From NCBI RefSeq assembly GCF_014652355.1, contig NZ_BMYQ01000001.1:618180-682179 (forward strand): a DNA stretch of 64,000 nt, read 5' to 3'. Positions 45,418 to 55,086 of the stretch are shown here, piece after piece. Every line of letters begins with the position of its first letter. Positions within the stretch are counted from its first letter, which is position 1. The position numbers and the translations under genes are program-made. The DNA is from Gemmobacter lanyuensis (GTDB lineage: Bacteria > Pseudomonadota > Alphaproteobacteria > Rhodobacterales > Rhodobacteraceae). The notes beneath the pieces are model-generated. The model was not told the origin of the DNA. It saw only the letters and a list, made by a program, of their open reading frames with translations, and did no database searches.

Positions 45418-46049
45418 TCCTCGAACAGCTCGGTCTGGCCGCTGAGGTCTTCCTCCTCGTCCTCGGGGCGCTGCATCGACCCTGGCAGCGGGCGATTGTC
45501 CAAAAGCCCCGCGGCCCGCAGATCCTTGAGCCCCGGCAAATCCCGCGCTGATTCGAGCCCGAAGTGATCGAGAAAGGTTTCCGTCACCACGAAGGTGACA
45601 GGGCGGCCCGGCGTCATGCGGCGGCGGCCGAAGCGGATCCATTCCATTTCCAGCAGCTGGTCGATGGTGCCACGCGATACGGCAACACCGCGGATCTCTT
45701 CGATCTCGGCGCGGGTAACGGGCTGGTGATAGGCGATGATCGCCAGCGTCTCGATGGCGGCGCGGCTCAGCTTGCGCTGTTCGACCACCTCTTTCTGCAT
45801 CAGATGGCCCAGATCGGGCGCGGTGCGAAAGGCCCAGGCATCGCCCACCCGCACCAGACGCACGCCCCGCCCCTCATACCGACGGCGCAGATAGGCCAGC
45901 GCCTCGGCCGGGTCGCAACCATGCGGCATGCGCCGTTTCAGATCCGCCACGGTGACCGGTTCGGTCGCGGCAAAAAGGATCGCCTCGACCATGCGTTCCT
46001 GTTCGGCGATCGGGGGGGCGTCAAAGAGACTGCGTTCCTGATCGGTCAT
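45414..46049 (-). CDS. scpB: Segregation and condensation protein B
   Basis: A 211-residue subunit of the SMC–ScpAB condensin. Two winged-helix domains are seen: QERMVEAILFAATEPVTVADL (about 15-35) and LSRAAIETLAIIAYHQPVTRAEIEEIRGV (about 92-120), the most conserved ScpB stretch, followed by GRPVTFVVTETFLDHFGLESARDLPGL. The acidic C-terminus (EDEEEDLSGQTELFED) is typical. ATG 46049 overlaps the scpA stop (ATGA). Confidence 0.96.
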   Translation of the reverse strand: MTDQERSLFDAPPIAEQERMVEAILFAATEPVTVADLKRRMPHGCDPAEALAYLRRRYEGRGVRLVRVGDAWAFRTAPDLGHLMQKEVVEQRKLSRAAIETLAIIAYHQPVTRAEIEEIRGVAVSRGTIDQLLEMEWIRFGRRRMTPGRPVTFVVTETFLDHFGLESARDLPGLKDLRAAGLLDNRPLPGSMQRPEDEEEDLSGQTELFED

Positions 46050-46840
46050 TCACTTTCCTTCCGGCGAATCTCGATCGGCGCAAAGGTGTCACCCTGCCGC
46101 AGCTCGATCTGCCCGCGCTTGGCCATCTCCAGCACCGCCGCGAAATGCGCCGCCACCGAAGACCGCCGCCGCATGGGATTGCTGTCCCACCCTTCGGGCA
46201 GCCAGCTTTCCAGATCGGACCAGCTGGCGGCATAGCCGATCAGGCCGCGCAGCCGTTCAAGCGCCTGTTCCATCGTGAACACATGGTCACGATCCATCAC
46301 GAAGGGGCGGAATTCGTCCTTGGTCCGCAGGCGCGCATAGGCGCGCATCAGATCGATCAGGCTGGCGGTGTAGCGCACGGTCCGTGCGCGCGTGACCTCT
46401 TCGGGGTGGCCGCGCACAAAGAAATCGCGGCCGCGCTGATCGCGGGCCATCAGGCGGGCCGCGGCCTCACGCATGGCCTGCAGGCGTTCGAGCTGAAAGG
46501 CAAGGTGCGCGGCCAGATCCTCGGCCGAGGGACCTTCCTCGCTGGGGTCGGGCGGCAGCAGCAGGCGTGATTTCAGATACGCAAGCCAGGCTGCCATCAC
46601 CAGATAGTCGGCAGCAAGCTCGATCCGCAAGGCCTTGGCCTTGTTGACAAAGCCAAGATATTGCTCGGCCAGTTGCAGAACGGAAATGCGGCGCAGGTCC
46701 ACCTTCTGCGTGCGCGACAGCGACAAGAGAAGGTCAAGCGGGCCTTCATAGCCATCGACATCGACGATCAGCGCCTCGGCGGCGAGGCGTTCGCTGACGC
46801 TCTGATCCTGCTGCTCGGCGACCCAGTCCCGGTCAGACAT
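46046..46840 (-). CDS. scpA: Segregation and condensation protein A (kleisin)
   Basis: A 264-residue kleisin that bridges the SMC heads. LIVDVDGYEGPLDLLLSLSRTQKVDLRRISVLQLAEQYL (about 24-62) is the diagnostic N-terminal block, followed by LAADYLVMAAWLAYLKSRLLLP. The C-terminal winged helix contains RSSVAAHFAAVLEMAKRGQIELRQGDTFAPIEI. ATG 46840 overlaps the nagZ stop by eight bases. ScpA and ScpB are translationally coupled here, ensuring balanced subunits. Confidence 0.96.
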   Translation of the reverse strand: MSDRDWVAEQQDQSVSERLAAEALIVDVDGYEGPLDLLLSLSRTQKVDLRRISVLQLAEQYLGFVNKAKALRIELAADYLVMAAWLAYLKSRLLLPPDPSEEGPSAEDLAAHLAFQLERLQAMREAAARLMARDQRGRDFFVRGHPEEVTRARTVRYTASLIDLMRAYARLRTKDEFRPFVMDRDHVFTMEQALERLRGLIGYAASWSDLESWLPEGWDSNPMRRRSSVAAHFAAVLEMAKRGQIELRQGDTFAPIEIRRKESE

Positions 46841-47840
46841 GCCCCGCCCCGAGCAAGCCATCATGCTCGGCCCGCAGCGCGGCCAGATCTGCCTCTTCCG
46901 GGGTGCGGCGCGCCGAAAGGGCCGCCTGCGCGCGGGCCAGCGTGTCAGGCCCCATGGCACCGGCCGCGGCAGCGACCGCCTGCATTTCCGCCACGCTGCC
47001 CTTGCAGTAAAGCGCAAGATCACAGCCCGCAGCCATCGCGCGGGCGGCGCGTTCGGGGGCGGTTCCGGTCAGCGCCTCCATGTTCAGGTCATCGGTCATG
47101 ATCAGGCCGTGATAGCCGATCTGATCCCGCATGACCTGCATCATCACCGGCGAACAGGTCGCGGGCCGGTCGTCATAGGCGGAAAAGACGATATGGGCTG
47201 TCATGGCCAGCGGCACATCCGCCAGCGCGCGGAAGGCCGCAAAATCAACGGCCTCCAGCGTGTCACGGTTGTCGGTCACAGTGGGAAGATGCAGATGGGT
47301 ATCGGCATTGGCGCGACCATGGCCGGGCATATGCTTGATCACCGGCAAGACGCCCCCCGCCAGATGCCCCTCTGCCGTGGCGCGGCCCATGGCGACCACG
47401 GTCGCCAGATCATCGCCATAGCAGCGGTTTTTCAGGAAGGGATGTGTCACCTCGGTCGCGATATCAAGGCACGGGGCGCAGTTGCCGTCGATGCCCACGG
47501 CGCGCAGTTCTGCCGCGATCAGCCGGGCGCGCAGCCACATCATCCGCGCGGCACCCGCGCCGGCCATCTGGACGGCATCGCGCGGGGGCAGCCATTCGGC
47601 CCAATGGGGGGCGCGCAGGCGCTGTACGCGGCCGCCTTCCTGATCGATGAAGACCGGCGCGTCGCGCCCCACGGCCTCGCGCAGCGCGGCGGTCAGGCGC
47701 CGCAGTTGATCAGGCGTTTCGACATTACGCGCGAACAGGATAAAGCCGAACGGATCGGCATCGCGGAAAAACGCGGCCTCATCGCGCGACAGGACGGTGC
47801 CTTCGCAGCCGAAGATCGCGGCGCCGGTTCCGACGGTCAT
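46833..47840 (-). CDS. nagZ: Beta-N-acetylhexosaminidase NagZ
   Basis: A 335-residue GH3 enzyme that removes GlcNAc from anhydro-muropeptides during peptidoglycan recycling in the cytoplasm. The GH3 motif KHMPGHGRANADTHLHLP (about 160-177) holds the acid/base His in its flexible loop, FIDQEGGRVQRL is the substrate site, and the nucleophile Asp is in LIMTDDLNMEA. ATG 47840 overlaps the SPOR gene stop (ATGA) and is preferred to a start seven residues earlier. Confidence 0.96.
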   Translation of the reverse strand: MTVGTGAAIFGCEGTVLSRDEAAFFRDADPFGFILFARNVETPDQLRRLTAALREAVGRDAPVFIDQEGGRVQRLRAPHWAEWLPPRDAVQMAGAGAARMMWLRARLIAAELRAVGIDGNCAPCLDIATEVTHPFLKNRCYGDDLATVVAMGRATAEGHLAGGVLPVIKHMPGHGRANADTHLHLPTVTDNRDTLEAVDFAAFRALADVPLAMTAHIVFSAYDDRPATCSPVMMQVMRDQIGYHGLIMTDDLNMEALTGTAPERAARAMAAGCDLALYCKGSVAEMQAVAAAAGAMGPDTLARAQAALSARRTPEEADLAALRAEHDGLLGAGHV

Positions 47841-48820
47841 CGCAGGGTCACGGGAATGCACTCGGCCCCCTCGGCGGTGATGGCGGCGCAGAAACGGCGG
47901 GCGTCGGCCTCATCGCTGAAGCCCTGCGCCCGCAGGCGATAGAAGGTCCGCCCCCCGCTTTCGGCAGATTGGATCACCCGGCCCTTGTCGGCGAACAGCT
48001 CACCATAGCGGCCAACGATCTTGTCCCATTCGGTGCGGGCCTGATCGGCACTGTCATAGGCGCCAAACTGCACCAGACGGGTGCCCGACGGCAGGGTCGA
48101 GGCATCGATCTCCTTGGTCGCAGCCGCGATGGCAGTGGCAATGGCATCGGGGCTGGGTGCCGGGGGGGCGATGGTCGCAGGGCGTGGCATCGGGCGCAGC
48201 GATGCCCCGACCCCGCCCGGAACGACCGGCGGCGGGGTGAATTCTGGCGCCGCGGCGGCATCAGGCACCGTCACCGGTTCGGCCAGAACCAGCGCCTCAC
48301 CTTCCGCCGGGGGGTCTGCCTCGGCCAACGGAGCCACCGAGGTCAAAGGGTCCATCTGGCCTGCGTCCTCGGCCGAGGGGGTGGCCAAAAGCGGCTGTAC
48401 CGGCGGCTGCGCCGCAGGTGCCACGGGCGCCACAAGTTCGGGGGGCGGTTCGGGGGCAAGGCCCGCAACATCCTCATCGCTCAGATCAAGCGGCCGGGGC
48501 GCAAGGACGATCTCTTCGGGCAAGGGGGTGGCAACGCCCACAGCCGCAACATCATTGACCGACAGGCCCTGATGCGCCGTGACCGTACCACCCGGATTTT
48601 CGGGGGCGACGCGCATGGGCCCTTCCATCGCCTTGATGACCGGAATGCCCATGACATCCCGCACAGCGATGCGATAGCCCCAGACGCCCGCCCCAAGCAG
48701 CATCGCCACCGAGACAAGCGCCCCCGCCACATTCACCCATTTCCGGCTGTGCGGCGCAGGTGCTGCGCCATAAACCGGATCATAGCCATGGGTGTGAGGA
48801 TCGTAATCCACCTCTGCCAT
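47837..48820 (-). CDS. SPOR-domain inner-membrane protein
   Basis: A 327-residue bitopic protein: short cytoplasmic N-terminus, a membrane segment at about 28-48 (VAGALVSVAMLLGAGVWGYR), a Pro/Ala-rich periplasmic spacer (about 70-240), and a C-terminal SPOR domain (about 247-327; GTRLVQFGAYDSADQARTEW then FYRLRAQGFSDEADARRFCA). SPOR domains bind denuded glycan strands at the division septum. ATG 48820 follows aggac; an alternative in-frame ATG at 48892 lies just after argS. It sits in the argS–SPOR–nagZ–scpAB operon typical of Rhodobacterales. Confidence 0.88.
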   Translation of the reverse strand: MAEVDYDPHTHGYDPVYGAAPAPHSRKWVNVAGALVSVAMLLGAGVWGYRIAVRDVMGIPVIKAMEGPMRVAPENPGGTVTAHQGLSVNDVAAVGVATPLPEEIVLAPRPLDLSDEDVAGLAPEPPPELVAPVAPAAQPPVQPLLATPSAEDAGQMDPLTSVAPLAEADPPAEGEALVLAEPVTVPDAAAAPEFTPPPVVPGGVGASLRPMPRPATIAPPAPSPDAIATAIAAATKEIDASTLPSGTRLVQFGAYDSADQARTEWDKIVGRYGELFADKGRVIQSAESGGRTFYRLRAQGFSDEADARRFCAAITAEGAECIPVTLR

Positions 48821-48895
48821 GTCCTGCTGCCCCAAGGTATCGGGGGTATGATACCCCGCCCGGTTTGCCTGTATCTCCCGGCGGGGCACCATGGT

Positions 48896-50638
48896 TCAGC
48901 GCATTTCCTCGACCGGGGTCACACCCAAGATAGCAAGGCCCGCGCAAATCACAACGGCCACGGCCCGTGCGAGGGCGATTTTCGCCTGCGTGACGCCCAC
49001 GTCCTCTTGCACGAAGCGCAGCGAGGGTTCGTCATTGCCACGGTTCCAGAAGCCGTGCAGGTCAGAGGCCAGCTCGTACAGGTAGAAGGCCACGCGATGG
49101 GGTTCGTTCCCCTTGGCGGCGATATCCACCAGACGCGGCCATTCGGCGATCTTGCCCATCAGCGCCAGTTCGGCAGGATGCGACAGAAGCGACAGGTCGG
49201 CGCCCGCAAGGGTGGCATCATCCACCGCAACGCCCGCCTCGCGCGCCTTGCGCAGCACCGAATTGATGCGGGCATTGGCATATTGCACGTAGAAGACCGG
49301 GTTGTCCTTCGACTGCTCCAACACCTTGTCGAAGTCGAAATCCAGCGCCATGTCGTTCTTGCGGGTCAGCATGACAAAGCGCGTCACATCGGCGCCCACC
49401 ATCTCGACCACGTCGCGCAGCGTGACAAAGGTGCCCGCGCGTTTGGACATCTTGAAGGGTTCGCCGTTCTTGAACAGCTTCACCAGCTGGATCAGCTTGA
49501 TGTCCAGCGGTACCTTGCCATTCGAGAGCGCGGAGACCGCCGCCTTCATGCGCTTGACATAGCCGCCATGGTCGGCGCCGAAAATGTCGATCAGCTGATC
49601 AAAGCCACGGCGGACCTTGTTGTGGTGATAGGCGATATCGGGGGCGAAATAGGTCCAGCTGCCATCCGACTTCTTGACGGGGCGGTCCACGTCATCGCCA
49701 TGCGCGGTCGAGCGGAACAGGGTCTGTTCGCGGGGTTCCCAATCCTCGGGCGTCTTGCCCTTCGGGGGTTCCAGCACGCCTTCGTAGATCAGGCCCATGC
49801 CGCGCAGGGTTTCAATCGCGGCCTCGATCTCGCCGGTGCCGTAAAGCGCCTTCTCGCTGGAATAGACATCCATGCGAACGCCAAGCGCGGCCAGATCCTC
49901 GCGGATCATCTGCATCATCATGCCAGTGGCAAAGTCGCGCACCTCGACCAGCCATTCGGATTCCGGCTTGTTCAGCAGGCTGTCGCCGTATTTTTCCTTC
50001 AGCGCCTCGCCCGCCGGGATGAGGTAATCCCCCGGGTAAAGCCCTTCGCGGATCTCGGGCTCAAGACCATGGGCCTCGCGGTAGCGTTCATAGGCCGACC
50101 GCGCCAGCACATCGACCTGCGCCCCGCCATCGTTGATGTAATATTCGCGCGTCACGTTCCAGCCCGCAAAGGCGAGCAGGTTCGACAGCGCATCCCCCAC
50201 CACGGCGCCGCGCACATGGCCCACATGCATCGGACCGGTCGGGTTGGCCGAGACGAATTCGACATTGACCTTTTGCCCCTGCCCGATGTCCGAGCGGCCG
50301 TAGTCGGTGCCGGTTTCCAGCACGGTCTTCACAAGGCTCTGCCAGACGGCGGGTTTCAGACGCAGGTTCAGAAAGCCCGGGCCTGCAACCTCGGCCAGCG
50401 CGATGCGGGGATCGGCGGCCAGACGGGCGGCCAGCGCCTCGGCGATGGCGCGGGGCGGTTGTCCTGCGGGCTTGGCCAGCACCATTGCGGCATTGGTGGC
50501 CATGTCGCCATGCGCCGGATCACGCGGCGGCTCGACCGCGACGGCGGCGAAATCCAGACCGGCGGGCAGCAGGCCCGCTTCGGTCATTGCGCCCAGTTCG
50601 GCGATCACGAGGCTGCGCAGTTCGGTGAACAGGTTCAT
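48896..50638 (-). CDS. argS: Arginyl-tRNA synthetase
   Basis: A 580-residue class I synthetase. The HIGH-type signature is [17 protein letters not shown] (about 132-148); the KMSKS counterpart appears as [11 protein letters not shown]. An N-terminal Arg-S tRNA-binding domain (1-110) and C-terminal DALR anticodon-binding domain (about 440-580, with [15 protein letters not shown]) are present. It heads the minus-strand run SPOR–nagZ–scpA–scpB. Confidence 0.98.
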   Translation of the reverse strand: MNLFTELRSLVIAELGAMTEAGLLPAGLDFAAVAVEPPRDPAHGDMATNAAMVLAKPAGQPPRAIAEALAARLAADPRIALAEVAGPGFLNLRLKPAVWQSLVKTVLETGTDYGRSDIGQGQKVNVEFVSANPTGPMHVGHVRGAVVGDALSNLLAFAGWNVTREYYINDGGAQVDVLARSAYERYREAHGLEPEIREGLYPGDYLIPAGEALKEKYGDSLLNKPESEWLVEVRDFATGMMMQMIREDLAALGVRMDVYSSEKALYGTGEIEAAIETLRGMGLIYEGVLEPPKGKTPEDWEPREQTLFRSTAHGDDVDRPVKKSDGSWTYFAPDIAYHHNKVRRGFDQLIDIFGADHGGYVKRMKAAVSALSNGKVPLDIKLIQLVKLFKNGEPFKMSKRAGTFVTLRDVVEMVGADVTRFVMLTRKNDMALDFDFDKVLEQSKDNPVFYVQYANARINSVLRKAREAGVAVDDATLAGADLSLLSHPAELALMGKIAEWPRLVDIAAKGNEPHRVAFYLYELASDLHGFWNRGNDEPSLRFVQEDVGVTQAKIALARAVAVVICAGLAILGVTPVEEMR

Positions 50639-50695
50639 CTCTCACGTCCTTCCATTCCCTTTGGCACATGCCAGAGGGCGGAAGGCGGGTCAAGT

Positions 50696-50938
50696 TCAGC
50701 GCCGCTTTCGGCGCATCGCACCCAGGGTTTGCGCCGCGATTGTCACCAGAACCGCGGCCCAAAGCGGTGCGGGCGTGGCGCGCAGGGCTGCCATCGCGGC
50801 GGAATAGCCGGGTGGATCGGCAAAGGCTGCCGCCACCAGAAACCATCCCACCACGCCCGGCAATTGCGCCGGACCGGGGATCGCGCGGGGGGTCAGGCGC
50901 GTCAGAAGGGGCTTCACCCCGGCCCAGCCTAGCGCCAT
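50696..50938 (-). CDS. Small membrane protein, possible holin-like partner of the muramidase
   Basis: An 80-residue basic protein with two hydrophobic segments, PGVVGWFLVAAAFADP (about 27-42) and LWAAVLVTIAAQTLGAM (about 59-75), and a positively charged tail RRKRR. ATG 50938 overlaps the end of the muramidase gene by ten bases. Size, topology and position fit a holin-like protein that helps the muramidase reach the periplasm, but it does not clearly match a named holin family. The function is therefore inferred from context only. Confidence 0.6.
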   Translation of the reverse strand: MALGWAGVKPLLTRLTPRAIPGPAQLPGVVGWFLVAAAFADPPGYSAAMAALRATPAPLWAAVLVTIAAQTLGAMRRKRR

Positions 50939-51540
50939 GCCGCCACCCGCGCCTGATGCTCTGCCGCGGTCAGATGAGTTGCGGGCGACATGAAGGCCTC
51001 GGCCCGCAGGATCCAGCCGCCCTTGCCGCCATCGCGGCGCAGACAATACTTGCGGCTGGCCGGCCGCTGATCGCCCAGGGCATAGTAGTAATCGCGTCGC
51101 GCGGCCCCATAGGCATCGGCCAGCCCCTCGGGCATCGCCTGCGCGGCGGCCTGCGCCGCAGCGGCGGTGCGGGGCCCCACCTGCCCATCCGCGACCAGCG
51201 GCCAGCCCAGCTGGGTCAGCAGGCGCTGCAAGATGCGGATGGCCTGACGCCCGGCATTGACCTGCATGTCAAAGACCGCAGGCTGCAGACAGACCGGCAA
51301 ATCCCCCAGTCGGGGCGCATGGAAATAGTGCTGAATGAAGATCTCGGCCGCCTGATCCCGGGTCAAGGCGCGCAGGTCGGCCAGCGTGACCCGCCCATCC
51401 CCAGTCAGATCGCGGCGCAGACCCTGCAACGTGGCCAGCGTCACGCCGTATTTCGTTGCCCCGCCGGGATCAGCGGGATCATTCACGAAGCCCCCTTCCC
51501 GGGCCACGATCTCTTGCGCGAGTTGTCGGATTTCCTGCAT
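50929..51540 (-). CDS. Holin-associated N-acetylmuramidase (GH108 with peptidoglycan-binding domain)
   Basis: A 203-residue muramidase that cuts the glycan backbone. The GH108 catalytic block is IVAREGGFVNDPADPGGATKYGVTLATL (about 12-39), with Glu17 the expected catalytic acid. A C-terminal peptidoglycan-binding_3 domain (about 95-170) has LGWPLVADGQVGPRTAAA and ALGDQRPASRKYC. No signal peptide is present, as in endolysins exported by holins. ATG 51540 has gggggcagg upstream. It is a domesticated phage-type gene common in Rhodobacterales, here between argS and ccmE with no other phage genes. Confidence 0.87.
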   Translation of the reverse strand: MQEIRQLAQEIVAREGGFVNDPADPGGATKYGVTLATLQGLRRDLTGDGRVTLADLRALTRDQAAEIFIQHYFHAPRLGDLPVCLQPAVFDMQVNAGRQAIRILQRLLTQLGWPLVADGQVGPRTAAAAQAAAQAMPEGLADAYGAARRDYYYALGDQRPASRKYCLRRDGGKGGWILRAEAFMSPATHLTAAEHQARVAAWR

Positions 51541-51611
51541 CGGCCTGCCCCCATGCTGCACGGGGGACAGGCTGCGGCAGGATTACCAAAAAGCCGTTAG
51601 GGCAGCGCGCG

Positions 51612-52064
51612 TCAGCTGCCGCCCTTGGCGGGGTCCTCATAGACGCCCTGCTCTTTCAGTGCGTCTATGACCTCTTTGGGCATATAGGTTTCATCATGCT
51701 TGGCGAGGATTTCGGTCGCCTGAAAGACGCCATCCACCATCTCGCCCGTGCCGATCATGCCCTGCCCTTCGGTGAAAAGGTCGGGCAGCACGCCGGTAAA
51801 GGCGACCGGCACGACCTCGGCCCCGTCCGTCACGCGGAAGGTCACGGTTTCGCCCTGCCCGCGGACAAGGCTGCCCTTTTCGACCAGCCCGCCCAGACGG
51901 AACACCTCACCCGCCTCGGGCGGGTCGCTCACGACCTGCGCGGGCGCGCGGAAAAAGTTGATCCCGTCGCGCATCGCATAGCCGATCAGCGCCGTCGATC
52001 CCGCCAGCGCCACGAAGGCCAGCGCGATGATCTGGATCCGGCGCGTCTTCTTCAGTCCCTTCAT
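51612..52064 (-). CDS. ccmE: Cytochrome c maturation haem chaperone CcmE
   Basis: A 150-residue haem chaperone anchored in the inner membrane by residues about 10-30 (IQIIALAFVALAGSTALIGYA), with a periplasmic OB-fold. The haem attachment His123 and the Tyr127 ligand are in AKHDETYMP, and FRLGGLVEKGS and GVLPDLFTEGQG are conserved. It starts seven bases after argC. The ccmF and ccmH genes that usually follow are not here. Confidence 0.96.
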   Translation of the reverse strand: MKGLKKTRRIQIIALAFVALAGSTALIGYAMRDGINFFRAPAQVVSDPPEAGEVFRLGGLVEKGSLVRGQGETVTFRVTDGAEVVPVAFTGVLPDLFTEGQGMIGTGEMVDGVFQATEILAKHDETYMPKEVIDALKEQGVYEDPAKGGS

Positions 52065-52071
52065 GGTCCCC

Positions 52072-53100
52072 TCACGGGAAGACGGGGGCCAGCATCAGCC
52101 CCTCGGTCTCCTCAAGCCCCAACATCAGGTTGGCGTTCTGAAGTGCCTGACCCGAGCTGCCCTTGGTCAGATTGTCCAGCACCGCCACCACCAGCGTCCG
52201 GCCGGGAATCCGATCCCCGACCACGCCGATGTGACAGAAATTGGACCCGCGGATGTCGCGTGTCGAGGGGAGTGCGCCGAAAGGTAGCACCTCGATGAAG
52301 GGTTCCAGCGCATAGCGGGATTCCAGCGTCGACCAGACGGTCTGCGGGTCGCCCTTCACATAGACGCTGGCCAGGATGCCGCGGTTCATGGGCGACAGGT
52401 GCGGGGTGAACTGCACCAGCACCGGGCGGCCCGCGATCTTGCTGAATTCCTGATCGAATTCCCCCAGATGGCGGTGCTTGCCACCGGCAGAATAGCTGTG
52501 GGTGCCCTCCGACAGCTCGGCATGCAGCAGGTTTTCCTTCAGGCTGCGCCCCGCCCCCGAAACACCGGCCTTGAGGTCGATCAGGATGTCATCCAGATCG
52601 ATGCACCCCGCCTCGATCAGCGGGCGCAGGGCATATTGCCCGGTCGCGGCATTGCAGCCCGTACCGGCCACCAGCCGCGCGGCGCGAATGTCCTCGCGGT
52701 AGAATTCGGTCAGGCCATACACCGCCTCGGCCTGCAGATCGGGCGCGGCATGGGGCTGACCATACCATTTTTCATATTCCGCCACATCCCGCAGCCGGAA
52801 ATCGGCCGAAAGGTCCACGATCCGCAGATCGCGCGGCAGTTTGGCGATCACCGCCTGCGAGGTCGCATGCGGCAGCGCGCAGAAGGCCAGATCGACCTTG
52901 GCAAAATCGATCTCTTCGATCTTGCAGAGCTTGGGCAGGTTCAGATGGCGCAGGAAGGGAAAGACCGAGGCCATCTCCATCCCCGCCTTGCGATCACCCG
53001 ACAGCGCGACGATGTCCAGACGCGGATGGGTGGCGATCAGGCGGACAAGCTCCGCCCCCGTGTAACCGGATGCCCCGAGGATTGCGATGCGCTTCTTCAT
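52072..53100 (-). CDS. argC: N-acetyl-gamma-glutamyl-phosphate reductase
   Basis: A 342-residue enzyme that reduces N-acetylglutamyl-phosphate to the semialdehyde, third step of arginine synthesis. The NADPH loop is [15 protein letters not shown] (7-21). The catalytic cysteine should be Cys149, in AGTGCNAATG, where most ArgC proteins have NPGCYPT. The later [18 protein letters not shown] and [20 protein letters not shown] blocks are classic. ATG 53100 gives the standard start [12 protein letters not shown]. It is coupled to ccmE. Confidence 0.94.
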   Translation of the reverse strand: MKKRIAILGASGYTGAELVRLIATHPRLDIVALSGDRKAGMEMASVFPFLRHLNLPKLCKIEEIDFAKVDLAFCALPHATSQAVIAKLPRDLRIVDLSADFRLRDVAEYEKWYGQPHAAPDLQAEAVYGLTEFYREDIRAARLVAGTGCNAATGQYALRPLIEAGCIDLDDILIDLKAGVSGAGRSLKENLLHAELSEGTHSYSAGGKHRHLGEFDQEFSKIAGRPVLVQFTPHLSPMNRGILASVYVKGDPQTVWSTLESRYALEPFIEVLPFGALPSTRDIRGSNFCHIGVVGDRIPGRTLVVAVLDNLTKGSSGQALQNANLMLGLEETEGLMLAPVFP

Positions 53101-53167
53101 GGCCTGCCCCTGACAGAATGGGAAAATCGCGCCCTGTTTGCGGCGCATGGGGCGCTGATGCAAGCGC

Positions 53168-53944
53168 TTAGTGCGCGGCGGGTTTCAACTCTCCGACGCG
53201 CAGGGCAAACGGCAGCCGGTTTTCGGGCGGCGGCAGCGGGCAGATGGCATGTTCGGTAAAGGCGCAAGGCGGATTATGGGCGCGGTTGAAATCCAGAATG
53301 ACCTGATCCCCCTCAACCACCCCGATCAGAAACCGCGAGGCGCCATAGGTTTCCGACCCGCTGGTCAGATCGCGGATCACGAACATGGGTTTGCCCGCCT
53401 TCACATGGGTCGGGACCAGTGCAAGATCATGCCCCGCATGGGAAAAGCGCGCGACATGGGTTTGCGTCACGGTATCGGTCGCACCGCGTACCATTTCAAC
53501 CGCCCGCGACACCGGGGTTTCCAGCGCGACCCAATCGGCACGGATCACCCAGGCCGGATCGAACGGGTAAAGCGTCAGGCCCGGAAAGCCGCACCGCGCG
53601 GGATGATCGATCAGCCGCACCCGCAGCGCGGCCGCGCCTTCGACAATATGGATTTCAAGCAGCAGCCCTGCGACGCGAAGCCGCGCCGGGGTATCGGGTT
53701 CGGGCGCAAAATCCTGCACCCCCGTCGGATCAGAAAGGCTGGCCCCCAGATCGGCGCGCAGCTCCAGCACGCCCAGATGATCCGGCCCCACCGACAGGAC
53801 CAGATCATTTTCCGCCGCGCGGCCAACGGTCCAGCGGCCCGGCTCCATCGGCAGGCGGTCGGTCAGGTTCAGCCAGCCATCCGCGGCGGTCAGCGCCGCC
53901 AGACGATCCGCTTTCCACTGCTCCCAACCGGCGGCATCCCACAT
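53168..53944 (-). CDS. DUF1684 family protein
   Basis: A 258-residue soluble protein of the DUF1684 family, whose function is undetermined. The C-terminal block is diagnostic: [23 protein letters not shown] (about 183-205), [37 protein letters not shown] (about 215-251). The middle has [15 protein letters not shown], reminiscent of an FHA-like turn. ATG 53944 begins one base after the murI stop, so the two genes are co-transcribed. No signal peptide is seen. Confidence 0.8.
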   Translation of the reverse strand: MWDAAGWEQWKADRLAALTAADGWLNLTDRLPMEPGRWTVGRAAENDLVLSVGPDHLGVLELRADLGASLSDPTGVQDFAPEPDTPARLRVAGLLLEIHIVEGAAALRVRLIDHPARCGFPGLTLYPFDPAWVIRADWVALETPVSRAVEMVRGATDTVTQTHVARFSHAGHDLALVPTHVKAGKPMFVIRDLTSGSETYGASRFLIGVVEGDQVILDFNRAHNPPCAFTEHAICPLPPPENRLPFALRVGELKPAAH

Positions 53945-53945
53945 C

Positions 53946-54758
53946 TCAGGCGGCCTCGAACGTGATCTGACGGCGCAGGAATTGCGTCGCCTTGGAGGAA
54001 ACATAGGCCGGATCGCCCGTCGTCAGGAATTTCGACTGCGTCCCTGCCCCGATGAATTCCGGCCGCCGCACCAGATAATCGGCAAGGCTTTCGGCCACCA
54101 GATTGGCCTGGCTATAGACCTTCACATCGGCCCCAAGCGCATCCTGGAAGGCCCGTTGCATCAGCGGGTAATGGGTGCAACCCAGAATGGCGGCTTCGGG
54201 GCGCGGCATCCGGCGTTTCAGCGCCTCGACATGGCTGCGGACCAGCGCCTCGGCCAGGATCTCATCCCCCTGTTCGATCGCATCGACCACGCCGCCGCAG
54301 GGCTGCGCCTCGACGTCCACACCGATGGCACGGAACGCCAGTTCCCGCTGGAAGGCGCGGCTGGCGACGGTGGCGGGGGTGGCGAACAGCGCCACATGCT
54401 TGACCGCCACTTCGCGCGGCGGGCTGTTGTCGCCCCATTGGCGTTCGGTCAGCGCCTCGATCAGCGGGACAAACACCCCCAGCACCCGCTTGTTCTTGGG
54501 CAGCCAGGTTTCCTGCATCCGTTTCAAAGCGGCAGCCGAGGCGGTGTTGCAGGCCAGAATGACCAGATCGCAGCCTTCTTCCCACAGGCGTTCCGTCGCG
54601 GCACAGGTCAGGTTGAAGATGTCGTCATGGGTCCGCACACCATAGGGTGCATGGGCATTGTCCCCGAAATAGACGAAGGGCACATCGGGCAGACGCCGCG
54701 ATACCGCGTCCAGAACCGTCAGCCCCCCAAGACCTGAATCGAATACGCCTACTGCCAT
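53946..54758 (-). CDS. murI: Glutamate racemase
   Basis: A 270-residue cofactor-independent racemase that makes D-glutamate for peptidoglycan. [13 protein letters not shown] (4-16) carries the first acid, and the catalytic cysteines are in [13 protein letters not shown] (about Cys70) and [11 protein letters not shown] (about Cys190). ATG 54758 heads the minus-strand run with DUF1684, argC, ccmE and onward. Confidence 0.96.
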   Translation of the reverse strand: MAVGVFDSGLGGLTVLDAVSRRLPDVPFVYFGDNAHAPYGVRTHDDIFNLTCAATERLWEEGCDLVILACNTASAAALKRMQETWLPKNKRVLGVFVPLIEALTERQWGDNSPPREVAVKHVALFATPATVASRAFQRELAFRAIGVDVEAQPCGGVVDAIEQGDEILAEALVRSHVEALKRRMPRPEAAILGCTHYPLMQRAFQDALGADVKVYSQANLVAESLADYLVRRPEFIGAGTQSKFLTTGDPAYVSSKATQFLRRQITFEAA

Positions 54759-55086
54759 GACTGCCCTCCCGCGACCGGGTTATCTGATGCGTCGCAACGC
54801 TTTGGCCGCCATCATAGGATTCGGGCGACCCTGACGAAAGGTCTTAAGGAGCAAGACGGGGGAAATCCACCACAGCCGTGGCCGCAGCGCCCCGACCGCG
54901 GGCCGCAACGCGCGCCAAATTCGCTTTTCGCGGCCGATGCGCGCACCCGGGCGGCGATTTCACGCCAAATCCGGCAAATCCCGTCTTATCTTCGGGAAAT
55001 TCATCCGTTCTTCCATTTACAGGCACATTTCCGTGACTAAGTAGGACCGCAATGTTAGCGTCGAGCAAAATGAACCGGATAAGGCG
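54759..55086. promoter_or_regulatory. Divergent promoter region of murI and the LysR gene
   Basis: A 328-base gene-free stretch between two divergent starts. The part next to the LysR gene is AT-richer (about 54980-55080). It must contain both promoters. I found no convincing -35/-10 pair, LysR box, small gene or RNA gene in it. Confidence 0.5.

Noticed and set aside
47969-50932. A 987-residue open frame antisense to argS and the SPOR gene
   Set aside because: Same shadow effect: composition is skewed and all motifs belong to the minus-strand genes.
50696-51540. A prophage remnant around the muramidase
   Set aside because: No integrase, capsid, tail or repressor genes and no attachment repeats are seen; both flanks are core genes.
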